Numbered from the stretch's first letter, positions 30,154 through 38,064 are shown. The stretch: 64,000 nt of DNA from Rhodoblastus sp. 17X3 (GCF_030056575.1 NZ_JASHHX010000007.1:1-64000); one strand, 5' to 3'. The notes: generated by a model from the letters alone, not told the origin. A program made the numbers and translations.

Positions 30154-30483
30154 TCACCAATAATAGTGATGGTGGTGATGATGGTGATGATTCCAGCGGC
30201 GGCGCCACCACCCGTGATGATGATGGTGGTGGTGATGGTGATAGTAGCGGGGGTAATACTGGGCGACCTGCTGGCCCCCGGCCTCGGTCGCCGGTCCAGA
30301 GCCTGAGCGGCCCGCTGCTTCGACCGCCGCGAGAACGGCTTTGGCGTTGGGGATCGGCTGGAGCAATTCGGCAAAGCTCTTGGCCTGTAAGACCTCTTCC
30401 GGATCAGGCGCGGCGGCAACTTGCGTTGATCCCACGGCAGCCAAGGCGGCGGCGCCGATCATTCCGGCAATCTTGCTTTCCAT
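30154..30483 (-). CDS. Secreted histidine-rich protein
   Basis: 109-aa exported protein. A signal-peptide-like N-terminus (MIGAAALAAVGSTQVAAAP) precedes a short helical region. The C-terminal third is almost entirely His, Tyr, Trp and Arg, with one run of nine and one run of eight histidines separated by GWWRRRWN, ending in YYW. Such tails bind divalent metals (Ni, Cu, Zn), so periplasmic metal buffering is a reasonable inference. The encoding DNA (30159-30245) is a near-repeat of GTGATGATGG units and could vary in length by slippage. Confidence 0.75.
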   Translation of the reverse strand: MESKIAGMIGAAALAAVGSTQVAAAPDPEEVLQAKSFAELLQPIPNAKAVLAAVEAAGRSGSGPATEAGGQQVAQYYPRYYHHHHHHHHHGWWRRRWNHHHHHHHHYYW

Positions 30484-30714
30484 GGCCCGATCTCCCTGTA
30501 CAGAGGATTTCGACGACTCCCCAATTACTTGCTCAATCGTCGAGGCGTCTCCGCCTAAATTTAGCTAATCCAGACTTCTGGATGACGCCTACTTTGCGAA
30601 ATCAACGCTCGCCAGACGCGTGAGTTCCGAAGGCGGATCGATCGGCGCCCTGAGACATCCTGAGTCAAGCTCGACAGATCGACGGATACCCATTGGCGGG
30701 GCATAATCCTGGCA
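30484..30714. other. Intergenic stretch, nothing recognised
   Basis: About 230 bases upstream of the His-rich gene. The promoter of that gene should be here. I see no RNA gene or conserved frame. Confidence 0.4.
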
Positions 30715-30837
30715 TGCAATCTCTACAGCATCACCAGAACTCAGGACGCCATCGAGGCGCTGATCCTGCTCCTGGACGAGATCGACGGCGACGCCGATCT
30801 TGAACCGATCGACGAGCGCGATCCGGAAGAGCTGTAG
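30715..30837 (+). pseudogene. Fused micro-frame with an SRAP-like beginning
   Basis: A 40-codon frame without an in-frame start gives CNLYSITRTQDAIEALI, then LLLDEIDGDADLEPIDERDP and a TAG stop. The first part resembles the MCNLYSIT start of SRAP/YedK-type proteins, in which the catalytic cysteine follows Met1. Here the ATG is shifted out of frame (ATGCAAT instead of ATGTGCAAT). The second part resembles a separate small acidic protein of Hyphomicrobiales. It looks like a joined remnant of two genes. The terminator-bearing repeat begins right after the stop. Confidence 0.35.
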
Positions 30838-30840
30838 GCG

Positions 30841-30955
30841 GGCCTTGAAAACGTCACTGTCGCCCCTCAACTTGAGATCAATTCGGCATCTTCCCGAGGG
30901 CCGAGGAAAACGGAAACGCCCGCCACGGATGCACTGGCGGGCGTTTTTGATTTTC
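30841..30955 (+). repeat. Terminator-bearing repeat, copy 2
   Basis: Second copy of the block at 28136-28250, same orientation. The start, the middle (TCAATTCGGCATCTTCC versus GCAATTCAGCTTCCTCC) and the terminator are recognisably related. Confidence 0.7.
30915..30953 (+). terminator. Intrinsic terminator (in repeat copy 2)
   Basis: Stem AACGCCCGCCA / TGGCGGGCGTT, identical to that of copy 1, followed by TTTGATTTT. Confidence 0.8.
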
Positions 30956-31123
30956 ATCTCCTGAGAAACGCTGAAGTCGACCGCGAAAGCAACGCTCGGT
31001 CCGCGGCGCTACCGGCGCCTTTCGGCGGGGAGCGAGCCTTCCAACCCGCCCAGCATACGATTACGGTCCGAGTTCTCTCCGCAATCGCTCCGGCTGTTTC
31101 AGCCCTACACGCGTCAGCCTTGA

Positions 31124-31411
31124 TCAGGCCATCCCGTGATAACCGTGATCCGGTTGATCATCAACTGAACGCCCTGGCTCCCGAGTGTTCAGCATGCGCT
31201 CATGGGCGGCGCGCGCGAAAGGCGCCAGCCACCACGAAACTGGCGCCGACACAGCTAAGGACGCCGCGACCACGAAAGGCATCAACGTCATGGCGAGGTC
31301 CGCAAGCGGCGTCGCCAAAACCAGAACCGCGCCAATCCCGAAAACGACAGCCTGCACCATCATGAAAATCACAAGTGCGATAGCCATGCGATTTGACATG
31401 TGATTTGGCAT
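31124..31411 (-). CDS. Small two-helix membrane protein
   Basis: 95-aa inner-membrane protein with two predicted helices, ALVIFMMVQAVVFGIGAVLV and MTLMPFVVAASLAVSAPVSW, followed by a positively charged juxtamembrane region and a hydrophilic tail. Similar small proteins with the FMM-QAV-FGIG-VLVLATPLA pattern are common in Hyphomicrobiales; their function is unknown. The start at 31411 (MPNHMSNRMA) has GGGAGTACTCG upstream. It lies inside the tRNA-Arg element remnant. Confidence 0.72.
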   Translation of the reverse strand: MPNHMSNRMAIALVIFMMVQAVVFGIGAVLVLATPLADLAMTLMPFVVAASLAVSAPVSWWLAPFARAAHERMLNTREPGRSVDDQPDHGYHGMA

Positions 31412-31625
31412 TTCGAGTACTCCCTTTTTGCCGTTATGTTAACGTGCAGAGATCCGACCTTGTTCCTTCAGGATTATTTTCCACCTGCTTAGCGCGCTTG
31501 GCTTTTTCCTTGGAATGTCGAGGTCCGGCGCTAGTGAACAATGGATGTCAGCTTCGAGCAGGAAGTCGCCGAATCGCGCTTAGCCCGAGTCTCGCTCGTT
31601 CAAGCGGTTATTGCGCCCGAATGCT

Positions 31626-31907
31626 TTAAGTGCGCTCGCCGCCCGCCATACCGCCCGCGCATGGCGCCTTATAGGCCGCCCAATCCGGCAGGGAGACCAC
31701 AGAGCGCCCTCCACAGTCCGAACAGACAAACCGCCGAGCGCGAGCGATCGTCGGCGCCGGCGTCTCTCGCGGCAGCGCCAGGGCGTCAAAGCTGACGGCG
31801 CCCTCGCGATGACATTTTCGACAATAGAGAATCACCCCCGTTAAGCCGAGTTCGGCCGCGTTGGCGATCGTCATGGGATCATAGGGGCGATTATCAGGCT
31901 TGCGCAT
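31626..31907 (-). CDS. Small zinc-ribbon protein
   Basis: 93-aa cytosolic protein with two CxxC knuckles 32 residues apart, CRKCHREG and CSDCGGR, which together should bind one zinc ion. The N-terminal DPMTIANAAELGLTGVILYC segment is typical of small uncharacterised alphaproteobacterial proteins. Translation could also start at the internal ATG (MTIANA). It is the gene nearest to the tRNA-Arg gene, about 110 bases away. A nucleic-acid-binding role is possible but unsupported. Confidence 0.65.
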   Translation of the reverse strand: MRKPDNRPYDPMTIANAAELGLTGVILYCRKCHREGAVSFDALALPRETPAPTIARARRFVCSDCGGRSVVSLPDWAAYKAPCAGGMAGGERT

Positions 31908-32013
31908 GGTTTCGAAAATTTCAAGACAGGCCGAATTCGCTACCCCAACAGTTGCCCCAACAAAAAAACCCGGCGTTTCAGCCAGGAATTTTCCACCATA
32001 AGTTCTTGATTTT

Positions 32014-32064
32014 ATTGGCGACCCCGGCTGGATTCGAACCAGCGACCTACTGCTTAGAAGGCAG
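32014..32064. repeat. Attachment-site copy inside tRNA-Arg (right)
   Basis: The 51 bases of the intact tRNA-Arg gene (T-arm to anticodon loop) that are repeated at 28328-28378 with two substitutions. Confidence 0.75.
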
Positions 32065-32092
32065 TTGCTCTATCCGGCTGAGCTACGGGGCC
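32016..32092 (-). tRNA. tRNA-Arg (anticodon UCU)
   Basis: The reverse strand folds as a standard tRNA. The acceptor stem is GGCCCCG/CGGGGTC with one G-U pair, the D-arm is GCTCAGCCGGATAGAGC, the anticodon stem-loop CTGCCTTCTAAGCAG gives UCU, and the T-arm is GCTGGTTCGAATCCAGC. CCA is encoded (32016-32018). It serves as the insertion target of the element remnant to its left. Confidence 0.95.
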
Positions 32093-32136
32093 CACAGCCC
32101 GGTCGGTCCGGAGGCTTGGGCCGGCCGAGCGAGCCT

Positions 32137-32442
32137 TCAGTGCGTCCAGGGCGCGACGCGATTGTTCCGGAAATTATCCGAATAGGAGACGGTGCGGCGG
32201 TGGGCCTTCTTGGGCTCCTCGACGCGATAGGCGATGCCGTTGCGCTCGGCATAGGCGACGGCCTCTTCCCGGGTCTCGAAGTCCAGGCGAATCTGGCTGT
32301 TCATGTCGCTCGATGAGGTCCAGCCCATCAGCGGCTCGATCGTGCGCGGGCTTTCCGGCAGATAATCCAGTCGCCAAAGCTTGGTCTTGCCCATGCCCGA
32401 CTGGGTGGCGTTCTTCGAAGGACGATAAATGCGAGCCGTCAT
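32137..32442 (-). CDS. NADH dehydrogenase NDUFS4-family (ETC complex I) subunit
   Basis: 101-aa protein of the NDUFS4/AQDQ family, an accessory subunit of respiratory complex I in mitochondria and alphaproteobacteria. It starts MTARIYRPSKNATQSGMGKT and contains the family segments LDYLPESPRTIEPLMGWTSS, QIRLDFETREEAVAYAERNG and YSDNFRNNRVAPWTH. The length fits the bacterial form. It is monocistronic between two tRNA genes, far from any nuo operon in this window, as is usual. Confidence 0.9.
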   Translation of the reverse strand: MTARIYRPSKNATQSGMGKTKLWRLDYLPESPRTIEPLMGWTSSSDMNSQIRLDFETREEAVAYAERNGIAYRVEEPKKAHRRTVSYSDNFRNNRVAPWTH

Positions 32443-32511
32443 GACCGTTCCAATCTCCCATCCGTAAGCCGCGCCGCGATGACGGCGGACCGAACGCCTT
32501 CAGCGGGCCGG

Positions 32512-32588
32512 TGGTCGGGGCAGCAGGATTCGAACCTGCGACCTGAAGTACCCAAAACTTCCGCGCTACCAGGCTGCGCTATACCCCG
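32512..32588 (-). tRNA. tRNA-Pro (anticodon UGG)
   Basis: The reverse strand begins CGGGGTATAGCGCAGCCTGG. The anticodon stem-loop GAAGTTTTGGGTACTTC gives UGG, the T-arm is GCAGGTTCGAATCCTGC, the acceptor partner TGCCCCG is followed by discriminator A, and CCA is encoded at 32512-32514. The C1-G72 pair is typical of proline tRNAs. Confidence 0.95.
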
Positions 32589-32642
32589 ACAGCGCCGTCG
32601 TTTCGCTATCATGAGCGGCGCTTCCCGACAAGCCGTCCGCCG

Positions 32643-33188
32643 TCATGGCTTGAAAAGGGAATGTCGCACGAGATCGCCCGGCTTCAACCCGATTTTCCGG
32701 GCGTAGCCGGCATTGACCTCCAGCACGCCATAGACCGGGCCGTTCGACGAAATAATGGCCTCGGACATCGGTTCGGCGTTTTCATGGATATGGGTCACCA
32801 CCCCGTCGCGCGAGATGAAGATCATGTCGAGCGGAATATAGGTGTCCTTCATCCACATCAGGACGCCTTGAACCTTGTCGAACTGGAAAAGCATGCCGCG
32901 ATCGGCGGGCAAATAGCGCCGGTCCATCAGGCCGTGCTCGCGCTCGGCCTCCGTGCGCATGACCTCGACCGCCAAGGCGTGGTCGATCGGATGCGCGCCC
33001 TTGGGGTCCGTGACGAGAGTCAAGGGCTCCAGGGCCACGGCGGCGCCGGATTCGAGCGCAACGGCGAATTGGGGAAAGAAAAAGGGCGCGGCGGCGCAAA
33101 GCGCCAGAAGCAGCGCCATTGCGCGCGCGGGGCGGAAATACGCACGCAGGGAAATCAGGGCGGCAGACCCGAACAGACGCGCCATCAC
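32643..33188 (-). CDS. DUF192 family exported protein
   Basis: 181-aa protein with an N-terminal hydrophobic export segment (MALLLALCAAAPFFFPQFAVA) and a complete DUF192 domain: VEVMRTEAEREHGLMDR, DRGMLFQFD, MWMKDTYIPLDMIFI and VYGVLEVNAGYARKIGLKPGD. Family members are small periplasmic or membrane-anchored proteins of unknown biochemical function. The domain occupies residues ~65-180. It lies between tRNA-Pro and the cold-shock gene on the same strand. Confidence 0.9.
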   Translation of the reverse strand: MMARLFGSAALISLRAYFRPARAMALLLALCAAAPFFFPQFAVALESGAAVALEPLTLVTDPKGAHPIDHALAVEVMRTEAEREHGLMDRRYLPADRGMLFQFDKVQGVLMWMKDTYIPLDMIFISRDGVVTHIHENAEPMSEAIISSNGPVYGVLEVNAGYARKIGLKPGDLVRHSLFKP

Positions 33189-33244
33189 GACCTCTCACAA
33201 AATTCCCGGCCCCGGCAGAGCAAGCCGCCGCGGCCGCGAAACCC

Positions 33245-33826
33245 TCAATGGGCGCTCGGAATCCGCGTCTCCAGAACCCGGACCTCGGCGGCCATGAGCC
33301 CCTTCGGCCCCGGCCCGAACCGCGCCAGAAGGGAATCGCCGGGCTTCAGATCGGCTATGCCATAGCGGCGCAGCGTCTCCATGTGGATGAAAATGTCCTC
33401 GGTGCCCTCGCCGCGCGTGAGGAAGCCGAAGCCCTTCACGCGATTGAACCATTTGACGACGACAATTTCAAATCCGCCGACCGATTCCGCCGCGCAATGG
33501 GTTCGGGCCATCGGCAATTGCGCGGGATGCACGGCGGTCGATTCGTCCATGGACAGGATGCGGAACACCTGCAGACCGCGCGACCGGTTTTGCGCCTGGC
33601 AGACCACCTCCGCGCCTTCCGGCGCTGTCTGATAGCCGTCGCGTCGCAGCACCGTGACATGGAGCAGGACATCCGCGAGACCATTATCGGGGACGATAAA
33701 GCCAAAGCCCTTGGCCATGTCGAACCATTTGATGCGACCCCGGACCTCGATCACCTCGGCGGCGGCGTCATGGGCCGGGCCAGTTTCGAAATCCTGCGAA
33801 TTTCCAATGTGTTCTCTGGCGCCCAA
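33245..33826 (-). CDS. Protein with two cold-shock domains
   Basis: Nucleic-acid-binding protein with two CSDs separated by a ~25-residue linker. Domain 1 has GRIKWFDMAKGFGFIVPDN and LLHVTVL; domain 2 has VVKWFNRVKGFGFLTRGEG and DIFIHMETL. Both keep the RNP1 (KGFGFI/L) and RNP2-like (VLLHV, DIFIH) motifs. Double-CSD proteins are common in Hyphomicrobiales and probably act as RNA chaperones. I start at TTG 33826 (reads GAREHIGNSQDFETG), preceded by GGGAG. The frame stays open to an ATG at 33934, but those extra 36 codons do not look like protein. Confidence 0.87.
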   Translation of the reverse strand: MGAREHIGNSQDFETGPAHDAAAEVIEVRGRIKWFDMAKGFGFIVPDNGLADVLLHVTVLRRDGYQTAPEGAEVVCQAQNRSRGLQVFRILSMDESTAVHPAQLPMARTHCAAESVGGFEIVVVKWFNRVKGFGFLTRGEGTEDIFIHMETLRRYGIADLKPGDSLLARFGPGPKGLMAAEVRVLETRIPSAH

Positions 33827-34048
33827 TGAAGCGGCTCCCGATCTAATTGCTATTGCCCGTTCTCGGACCGTTGGCCGGCCCCGAATCTTGTGTCCGAACG
33901 AACTGAGAATCACTTGATTAAGGATAGCATCCAAGATCGGCGTTCCTAGCCGTTTTTTGCGTCGACAAGATTATCCCACATAAATTTTCACAAGAGACGG
34001 ACAAGAGGCCCAGATGACTTGCAGGGGGTAAGATTTCGCGGCGCAGCA

Positions 34049-35305
34049 TCAGGATTCGGAGCTTCCCCGCGTCAAGCCCGCGAGGGTCGCAGCCTGCTCG
34101 CGCCACTGCTCCCGTGCGACCCGGCCGGGAGAAGCGAGATAGGAATCGACCCAGCGTTCATTGTCGGGAGACCAGGCCGCGATCTGGCGGAACGTCCAGA
34201 TCCCAAGCTGGTTCAGCCTCTTGGCGGTCACGACGCCGACGCCCGCCATCCGCTGGAAATCGTCGCCTTCGCCGAGCGGCGGGGCCAGCAGCCCGAGCGG
34301 CCTTTCACCGGGATAGAGCCGGTCATTGGCCTGGGCCGCGACAACCTGTGGCAGGCTCGCGCTCAGGAATTCAGCGGTTCCCTCGTCAAGAAGAGGCTCC
34401 GGCGTCTCGCCCCCGCCGGAAACGTCGTCGCTGGCCGTGGCGCGCGCAGACCGCTCGCGCGCATGTTCCTCGCTCGCTCCGGCATAGGCCGACCGCTCGC
34501 GCGCATAATCCGTCTCAACCCCATGGACCAACAGCCGCGCCTGCGCCACCCAATAAGCGACGACGGCTCGGCCCCGCCCCAGCCGAGCCGCGGTCTCAGC
34601 CTGATCTTTGCTGGTCAGTCGCGCGAGACTGGCGAGGCTGGAAAGGCCATGATTGCGCAAGAGCCGCGCGTCGGCGCGGCTCAGCCCGTGAATCAGCGCC
34701 AGACCATCCTGATCGCAGGCGAATTCGGACTCGAGCAATTCGGCCTCGACGGTGCTCGCAAATTCGGGCTTGACCGGTTCTGGCTTGGCCGGTTCTGGTT
34801 TGGCGGCCCCCGGATCGGGAGGCGCAGCCGCGACCGCTTGGGGCGCTTCGCCTGAATCGCCCTGGGGCGGCGCGGGCTCCGCCGATGGACGACTTCCGCT
34901 CGAAACAATCAGGCCGGACGCCGCCGCGAGCGCGGAGAGCGCGTGAGGCGCGGCGGAGGAAAAGGCCTCCGCCTGGCGCAGGAAGTCTTGCGCCGCCGCG
35001 ATCCAGTCCGGCGCCGGCGCGGCCTCGCGCCTGCGGAACAGAAGACGCAAGCCGCAGCCGCACAGCCCGCCCAGCCCATAAGCGCCGAAGATCGCCAGCA
35101 CGGTTTCAAGCTGAAGGCCCCAGCGGCCCGGCGCGATTTGCAGCGCAGCAGCGCCGCCCCCCGCCAGAAAGGCCAGGAGCAGCAGCGCGCTCCATCCGCT
35201 CCAGCGCGGCCCCCGCTCCGCCCCGCAGGCGAGCGTGCCGAACGCCAGGCCAAGCGCCAGCGCGGCCAGGGTCCAAGGGAAAAGACTCTGCAGCAGAAAC
35301 AGCAT
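34049..35305 (-). CDS. Membrane protein with helix-hairpin-helix-like C-terminal domains
   Basis: 418-aa protein. The first ~90 residues hold three hydrophobic helices (WTLAALALGLAFGTLACG, WSALLLLAFLAGGGAAAL and the AIFGAYGLGGLCGCGLRL region). A proline/alanine/glutamate-rich linker follows, then two helix-hairpin-helix-like segments: ALIHGLSRADARLLRNHGLS near residue 205 and MAGVGVVTAKRLNQLGIWTF with QIAAWSPDNERWVDSYLA near the end. The latter motif is common in Hyphomicrobiales proteins of unknown function. It is encoded 10 bases after the OmpA/BON gene, so the two are probably co-transcribed and may act together in the envelope. Confidence 0.72.
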   Translation of the reverse strand: MLFLLQSLFPWTLAALALGLAFGTLACGAERGPRWSGWSALLLLAFLAGGGAAALQIAPGRWGLQLETVLAIFGAYGLGGLCGCGLRLLFRRREAAPAPDWIAAAQDFLRQAEAFSSAAPHALSALAAASGLIVSSGSRPSAEPAPPQGDSGEAPQAVAAAPPDPGAAKPEPAKPEPVKPEFASTVEAELLESEFACDQDGLALIHGLSRADARLLRNHGLSSLASLARLTSKDQAETAARLGRGRAVVAYWVAQARLLVHGVETDYARERSAYAGASEEHARERSARATASDDVSGGGETPEPLLDEGTAEFLSASLPQVVAAQANDRLYPGERPLGLLAPPLGEGDDFQRMAGVGVVTAKRLNQLGIWTFRQIAAWSPDNERWVDSYLASPGRVAREQWREQAATLAGLTRGSSES

Positions 35306-35315
35306 CGCCCCTCCC

Positions 35316-37187
35316 TTACTTCACCTGGATCTCGATGCGGCGATTTTTCGCCCGGTTCTCGTCGCTGTCATTGGGCGCCAGCGGCAGCGTCTCGCCCAGG
35401 CCCTGGATTGTCAGATGATCCCTCGCAACGCCGGCCGCAAGCAGGAAGGCGGCCACCGTTTCGGCGCGGCGCCAGGACCATGCAAAATTGTGAGAAATGC
35501 TGCCGACGTCGTCGGAATGGCCGAAAATTTCCAGTGACGCCTGCGGGCATTTTACTGCCTCCGACGCCAGCGCGTCCAGCAGCGCGAAGCCTTCGGGCGA
35601 AATGTCCGCGCTGGCATAATCGAACCAGATCACGGACGCGCGCGCCCGCTCGGCCAGACGCCGTGTGCAGGATTCGGCGGCTTTGAGCGGCGTCGACGGC
35701 GGAAGCGACGGGGGCGCGGGCGGCGATAGAGGAATAGGCCCAGCAGCGGAGGGCGCCGCAGGCGCAGGCGGCGCCGGAGCAAGAGGCGCAAGCGTCGACG
35801 GGGCCGGCGGCGGGGCGGGCGCCGGCCCCGGCTCTTCGCGCTCGGCGCCGGTGACATCGGCCTGAACGGCGAAGCCCTCCGGCATGGCGGCCACGAAAGC
35901 GGTCTTGACCGCCTCGGCCTCCGTTGCGCGGACGGCGTCGCCGCGCAATTGGGCGGAGGCGTCCCGCGAGCCGTAGCGGCCGACGCGCAAGCGGGCGAGC
36001 TGCTCCAGCCCTCCCAGGGCCGCCGTCAAAAAGCCCTTCGGCGCGCCCGTTCCCCGCCGCATTGTATCGGCGAGCGTCAGACCCCCGAACTTTTCCTGCG
36101 CCGCCGCACGGATTTTCGCGCAGGCGTCCTCGTCGCCGCAGAACCCGGCGAGCGTCAGCGCCTTGTCGTCTTTCTCGGCGCTGAAGACATAGGGCGATAT
36201 GCCGCCCGCCGCCACGCCGCTGGCGTCCAGCGCAAGGCCCGGCTCCGGGGCCACGGCCGCGATCACCGCCGCGGAATCCATTCCCGCGCGCGCGACGCCC
36301 GACAGCCGCGCCCGGCCTGCGTCCAGAGCGACCTTGCCGTTCTTCAACTGCGCCAAGGCGCGCAAGGCGAAACCCGCCTCGGCCGCGAAGCGCGACGCGC
36401 CGGAACCCGCCTGCAGCGCGTCCGCAACCTTGACATCAGGGAATAATTTGCGCGCCTGCGCCAGCAGAGCGGCGCGCTCAGCCTCGGAGCCGACCTGCCC
36501 GGAAAGGCGCAAAACCCTGCCGTCATTCTCCGCCGCGAAGGCGAGGTTTTGTGCGCGCGGCGGCGCAATTCGGGCTTTGGCCGCGCCCGACGGCCCGGCG
36601 AGGGCAAGCGCGGCCTGATAGTCTTCCGGCGTCGCAGCCTGACCCGCCAGCGTCAACTCGCCGTCGCGCCATTGCGCCTCGCCGCTTTGCAAACGGCCCA
36701 GAAGCGGCAGGGCGGCGGCGGCCTTTTCTGCAAAGCCGTCAGGCGCGCCTGACGCATAGGCCATCTCATCGACGATTCGCGCCTGCGGCGCTCCCTCTCG
36801 CGCCGCCGCGACCAGCGCGGCGCGGACTTTGGGTGAAGGAACGCCGCCGGATAGAACCACTGTCGCGCCATCCCGGACCGCGCGCCAGGCAAAAGGCGCG
36901 AGCGGCGGCGGCGGAACCAGCGCATCGGCGACGCGCCGCACGCCCGGAAGCGCGGCGACCTCCGCCAGCGCGGCGGAACGCCTCGATTCGTCGAAAATCA
37001 TCCCGCTAACCGTGACATCGCGGCCATTCGCCATAGCGGAGGCCCCTTCGCCCAGGCGCTCGCGCAGGACAGCGTCGGCGCGCCCGGCCAGCCCCTGCTC
37101 GAAAGGCCCGGTTTCGAGCTGGATCAGGGCAAGCGAGAGCGCCAGAACTGGCGCCAGGCCCATCCACCAAATCCCTGGCCAACGCAT
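35316..37187 (-). CDS. OmpA-family protein with BON-type repeats (ArfA-like)
   Basis: 623-aa envelope protein anchored by one N-terminal hydrophobic segment (IWWMGLAPVLALSLALIQL). It is followed by several ~70-residue BON-like repeats (for example RDVTVSGMIFDESRRSAAL and DGRVLRLSGQVGSEAERAAL), a proline-rich linker at ~480-520 and a C-terminal OmpA peptidoglycan-binding domain with EIFGHSDDVGS, SWRRAETVAAFLL and NRAKNRRIEIQV. The domain order recalls mycobacterial ArfA/OmpATb, but homology of function is not shown. It is the first gene of a two-gene operon. Confidence 0.85.
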   Translation of the reverse strand: MRWPGIWWMGLAPVLALSLALIQLETGPFEQGLAGRADAVLRERLGEGASAMANGRDVTVSGMIFDESRRSAALAEVAALPGVRRVADALVPPPPLAPFAWRAVRDGATVVLSGGVPSPKVRAALVAAAREGAPQARIVDEMAYASGAPDGFAEKAAAALPLLGRLQSGEAQWRDGELTLAGQAATPEDYQAALALAGPSGAAKARIAPPRAQNLAFAAENDGRVLRLSGQVGSEAERAALLAQARKLFPDVKVADALQAGSGASRFAAEAGFALRALAQLKNGKVALDAGRARLSGVARAGMDSAAVIAAVAPEPGLALDASGVAAGGISPYVFSAEKDDKALTLAGFCGDEDACAKIRAAAQEKFGGLTLADTMRRGTGAPKGFLTAALGGLEQLARLRVGRYGSRDASAQLRGDAVRATEAEAVKTAFVAAMPEGFAVQADVTGAEREEPGPAPAPPPAPSTLAPLAPAPPAPAAPSAAGPIPLSPPAPPSLPPSTPLKAAESCTRRLAERARASVIWFDYASADISPEGFALLDALASEAVKCPQASLEIFGHSDDVGSISHNFAWSWRRAETVAAFLLAAGVARDHLTIQGLGETLPLAPNDSDENRAKNRRIEIQVK

Positions 37188-37372
37188 GATTGCTCCTCCA
37201 CCGCGATCCGTCAGAGACTAGCGGCGCCGGCCCGATCACGCCATCGCCCTGTCTCCCCGCGAAAGCTGTCCGGGGAACTGCGGGAAGCGCTTGCCAATCG
37301 GCTCCCGGTCGGGCATATGTCTGCGCCACGCGCTCCGCTGCGGCCAGTCGGCCGCCCAGCGGAGCGCCGGCT

Positions 37373-37466
37373 GGAGACGTGGCCGAGAGGCTGAAGGCGG
37401 CGGTTTGCTAAACCGTTATAGGGTTGTAAAGCCCTATCGAGGGTTCGAATCCCTCCGTCTCCGCCA
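37373..37466 (+). tRNA. tRNA-Ser (anticodon GCU)
   Basis: Class II tRNA with acceptor stem GGAGACG/CGTCTCC, D-arm TGGCCGAGAGGCTGAAGGC, anticodon stem-loop CGGTTTGCTAAACCG giving GCU, a long variable arm (TAGGGTTGTAAAGCCCTA), T-arm GAGGGTTCGAATCCCTC, and an encoded CCA at 37464-37466. Its 3' end is duplicated at 44691, so it is the target of the neighbouring integrative element. Confidence 0.95.
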
Positions 37467-37471
37467 TTATC
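37453..37471. repeat. Attachment site in tRNA-Ser(GCU) (left direct repeat)
   Basis: 19 bases CTCCGTCTCCGCCATTATC spanning the tRNA 3' end, repeated exactly at 44691-44709. Confidence 0.85.
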
Positions 37472-37534
37472 ACGATGTATCGCTTTGTTTTAGCGCTGTT
37501 TTCGGCAACTAACCGCTGAGTGGCCTTACAATAA

Positions 37535-37553
37535 GTCTTACAATTCGACGCGG
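37535..37553 (+). repeat. Candidate integrase arm site (left end)
   Basis: GTCTTACAATTCGACGCGG, matching 17 of 19 bases with 44563-44581 in the same orientation. A related CCTTACAATAA lies just upstream (37523-37533). These fit arm-type binding sites for the element's integrase, whose N-terminal domain would recognise them; this role is inferred. Confidence 0.5.
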
Positions 37554-37695
37554 CTTAGGGTGGATCGAGGCGTACAAGCGCACACGATCGCCAAGGCCGC
37601 CGTTTGGTTTTTTCCGTTTTTTCATGCCGCCAGTTGTATCGGGCTTTAATGCGGACGATGTTGCGATCCGCAAAGAATGTTTTTAGGGAATTGCA

Positions 37696-38064
37696 ATGAA
37701 AAAGGCGTTTTTGATCGCGTCGGCGTTCGCCCTGTCGGGATGCGCCAAGCCCGTTGACCAAATGAATTATGCCGAAATTCACCAGCTCGCGGACGAGATC
37801 AAGGCGAGATGCGCGAAGCAGACAGCGCCAAGCTCACCAGAATTCGACAATTGCACGAAGATCGAAGCGCAATATGAGGTGAACACGCGCAACCGCAAGC
37901 GTGCGGCTGCGGCAGCCGCCTTGTCAGGCGTGGCGGACGGCATGACGCAGGCTGGCGCTTCTTATTCAGCCGCCGCCGCTCGCCCTGTGGCGCCGGCTTA
38001 TAGCGCTCCCGTCTATTGCAACTCTCAGACGGTAGGCCCGACGACACAGATGGTTTGCAACTAA
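37696..38064 (+). CDS. Small lipoprotein
   Basis: 122-aa predicted lipoprotein. The signal KKAFLIASAFALSGC has a lipobox with the acylated cysteine at residue 16. The mature part has a charged helical region with paired cysteines (IKARCAKQ and EFDNCTKIE) and an alanine-rich stretch RKRAAAAAALSGVADG. The C-terminus is rich in Ala, Pro and Tyr (YSAPVYCNSQTVG). The function is unknown. It is the first gene inside the tRNA-Ser element and reads away from the tRNA. Confidence 0.75.
   Translation: MKKAFLIASAFALSGCAKPVDQMNYAEIHQLADEIKARCAKQTAPSSPEFDNCTKIEAQYEVNTRNRKRAAAAAALSGVADGMTQAGASYSAAAARPVAPAYSAPVYCNSQTVGPTTQMVCN

Larger units (their letters stand above)
28328..32092. mobile_element. Remnant of an element integrated at tRNA-Arg(UCU)
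   Basis: A 3.7-kb segment bounded by the 51-bp tRNA-Arg fragment on the left and the intact tRNA-Arg gene on the right. Inside are gene fragments (ParB-like, Xre-like and SRAP-like remnants), two copies of or contact with a terminator-bearing repeat, and several small intact genes of accessory type. No integrase remains, so the element is defective or the integrase has been lost. The boundary evidence is direct; the history is inferred. Confidence 0.6.

Noticed and set aside
30589-30957. 122-codon frame on the - strand
   Set aside because: It runs through the terminator-bearing repeat and the SRAP-like remnant and has no protein-like composition.
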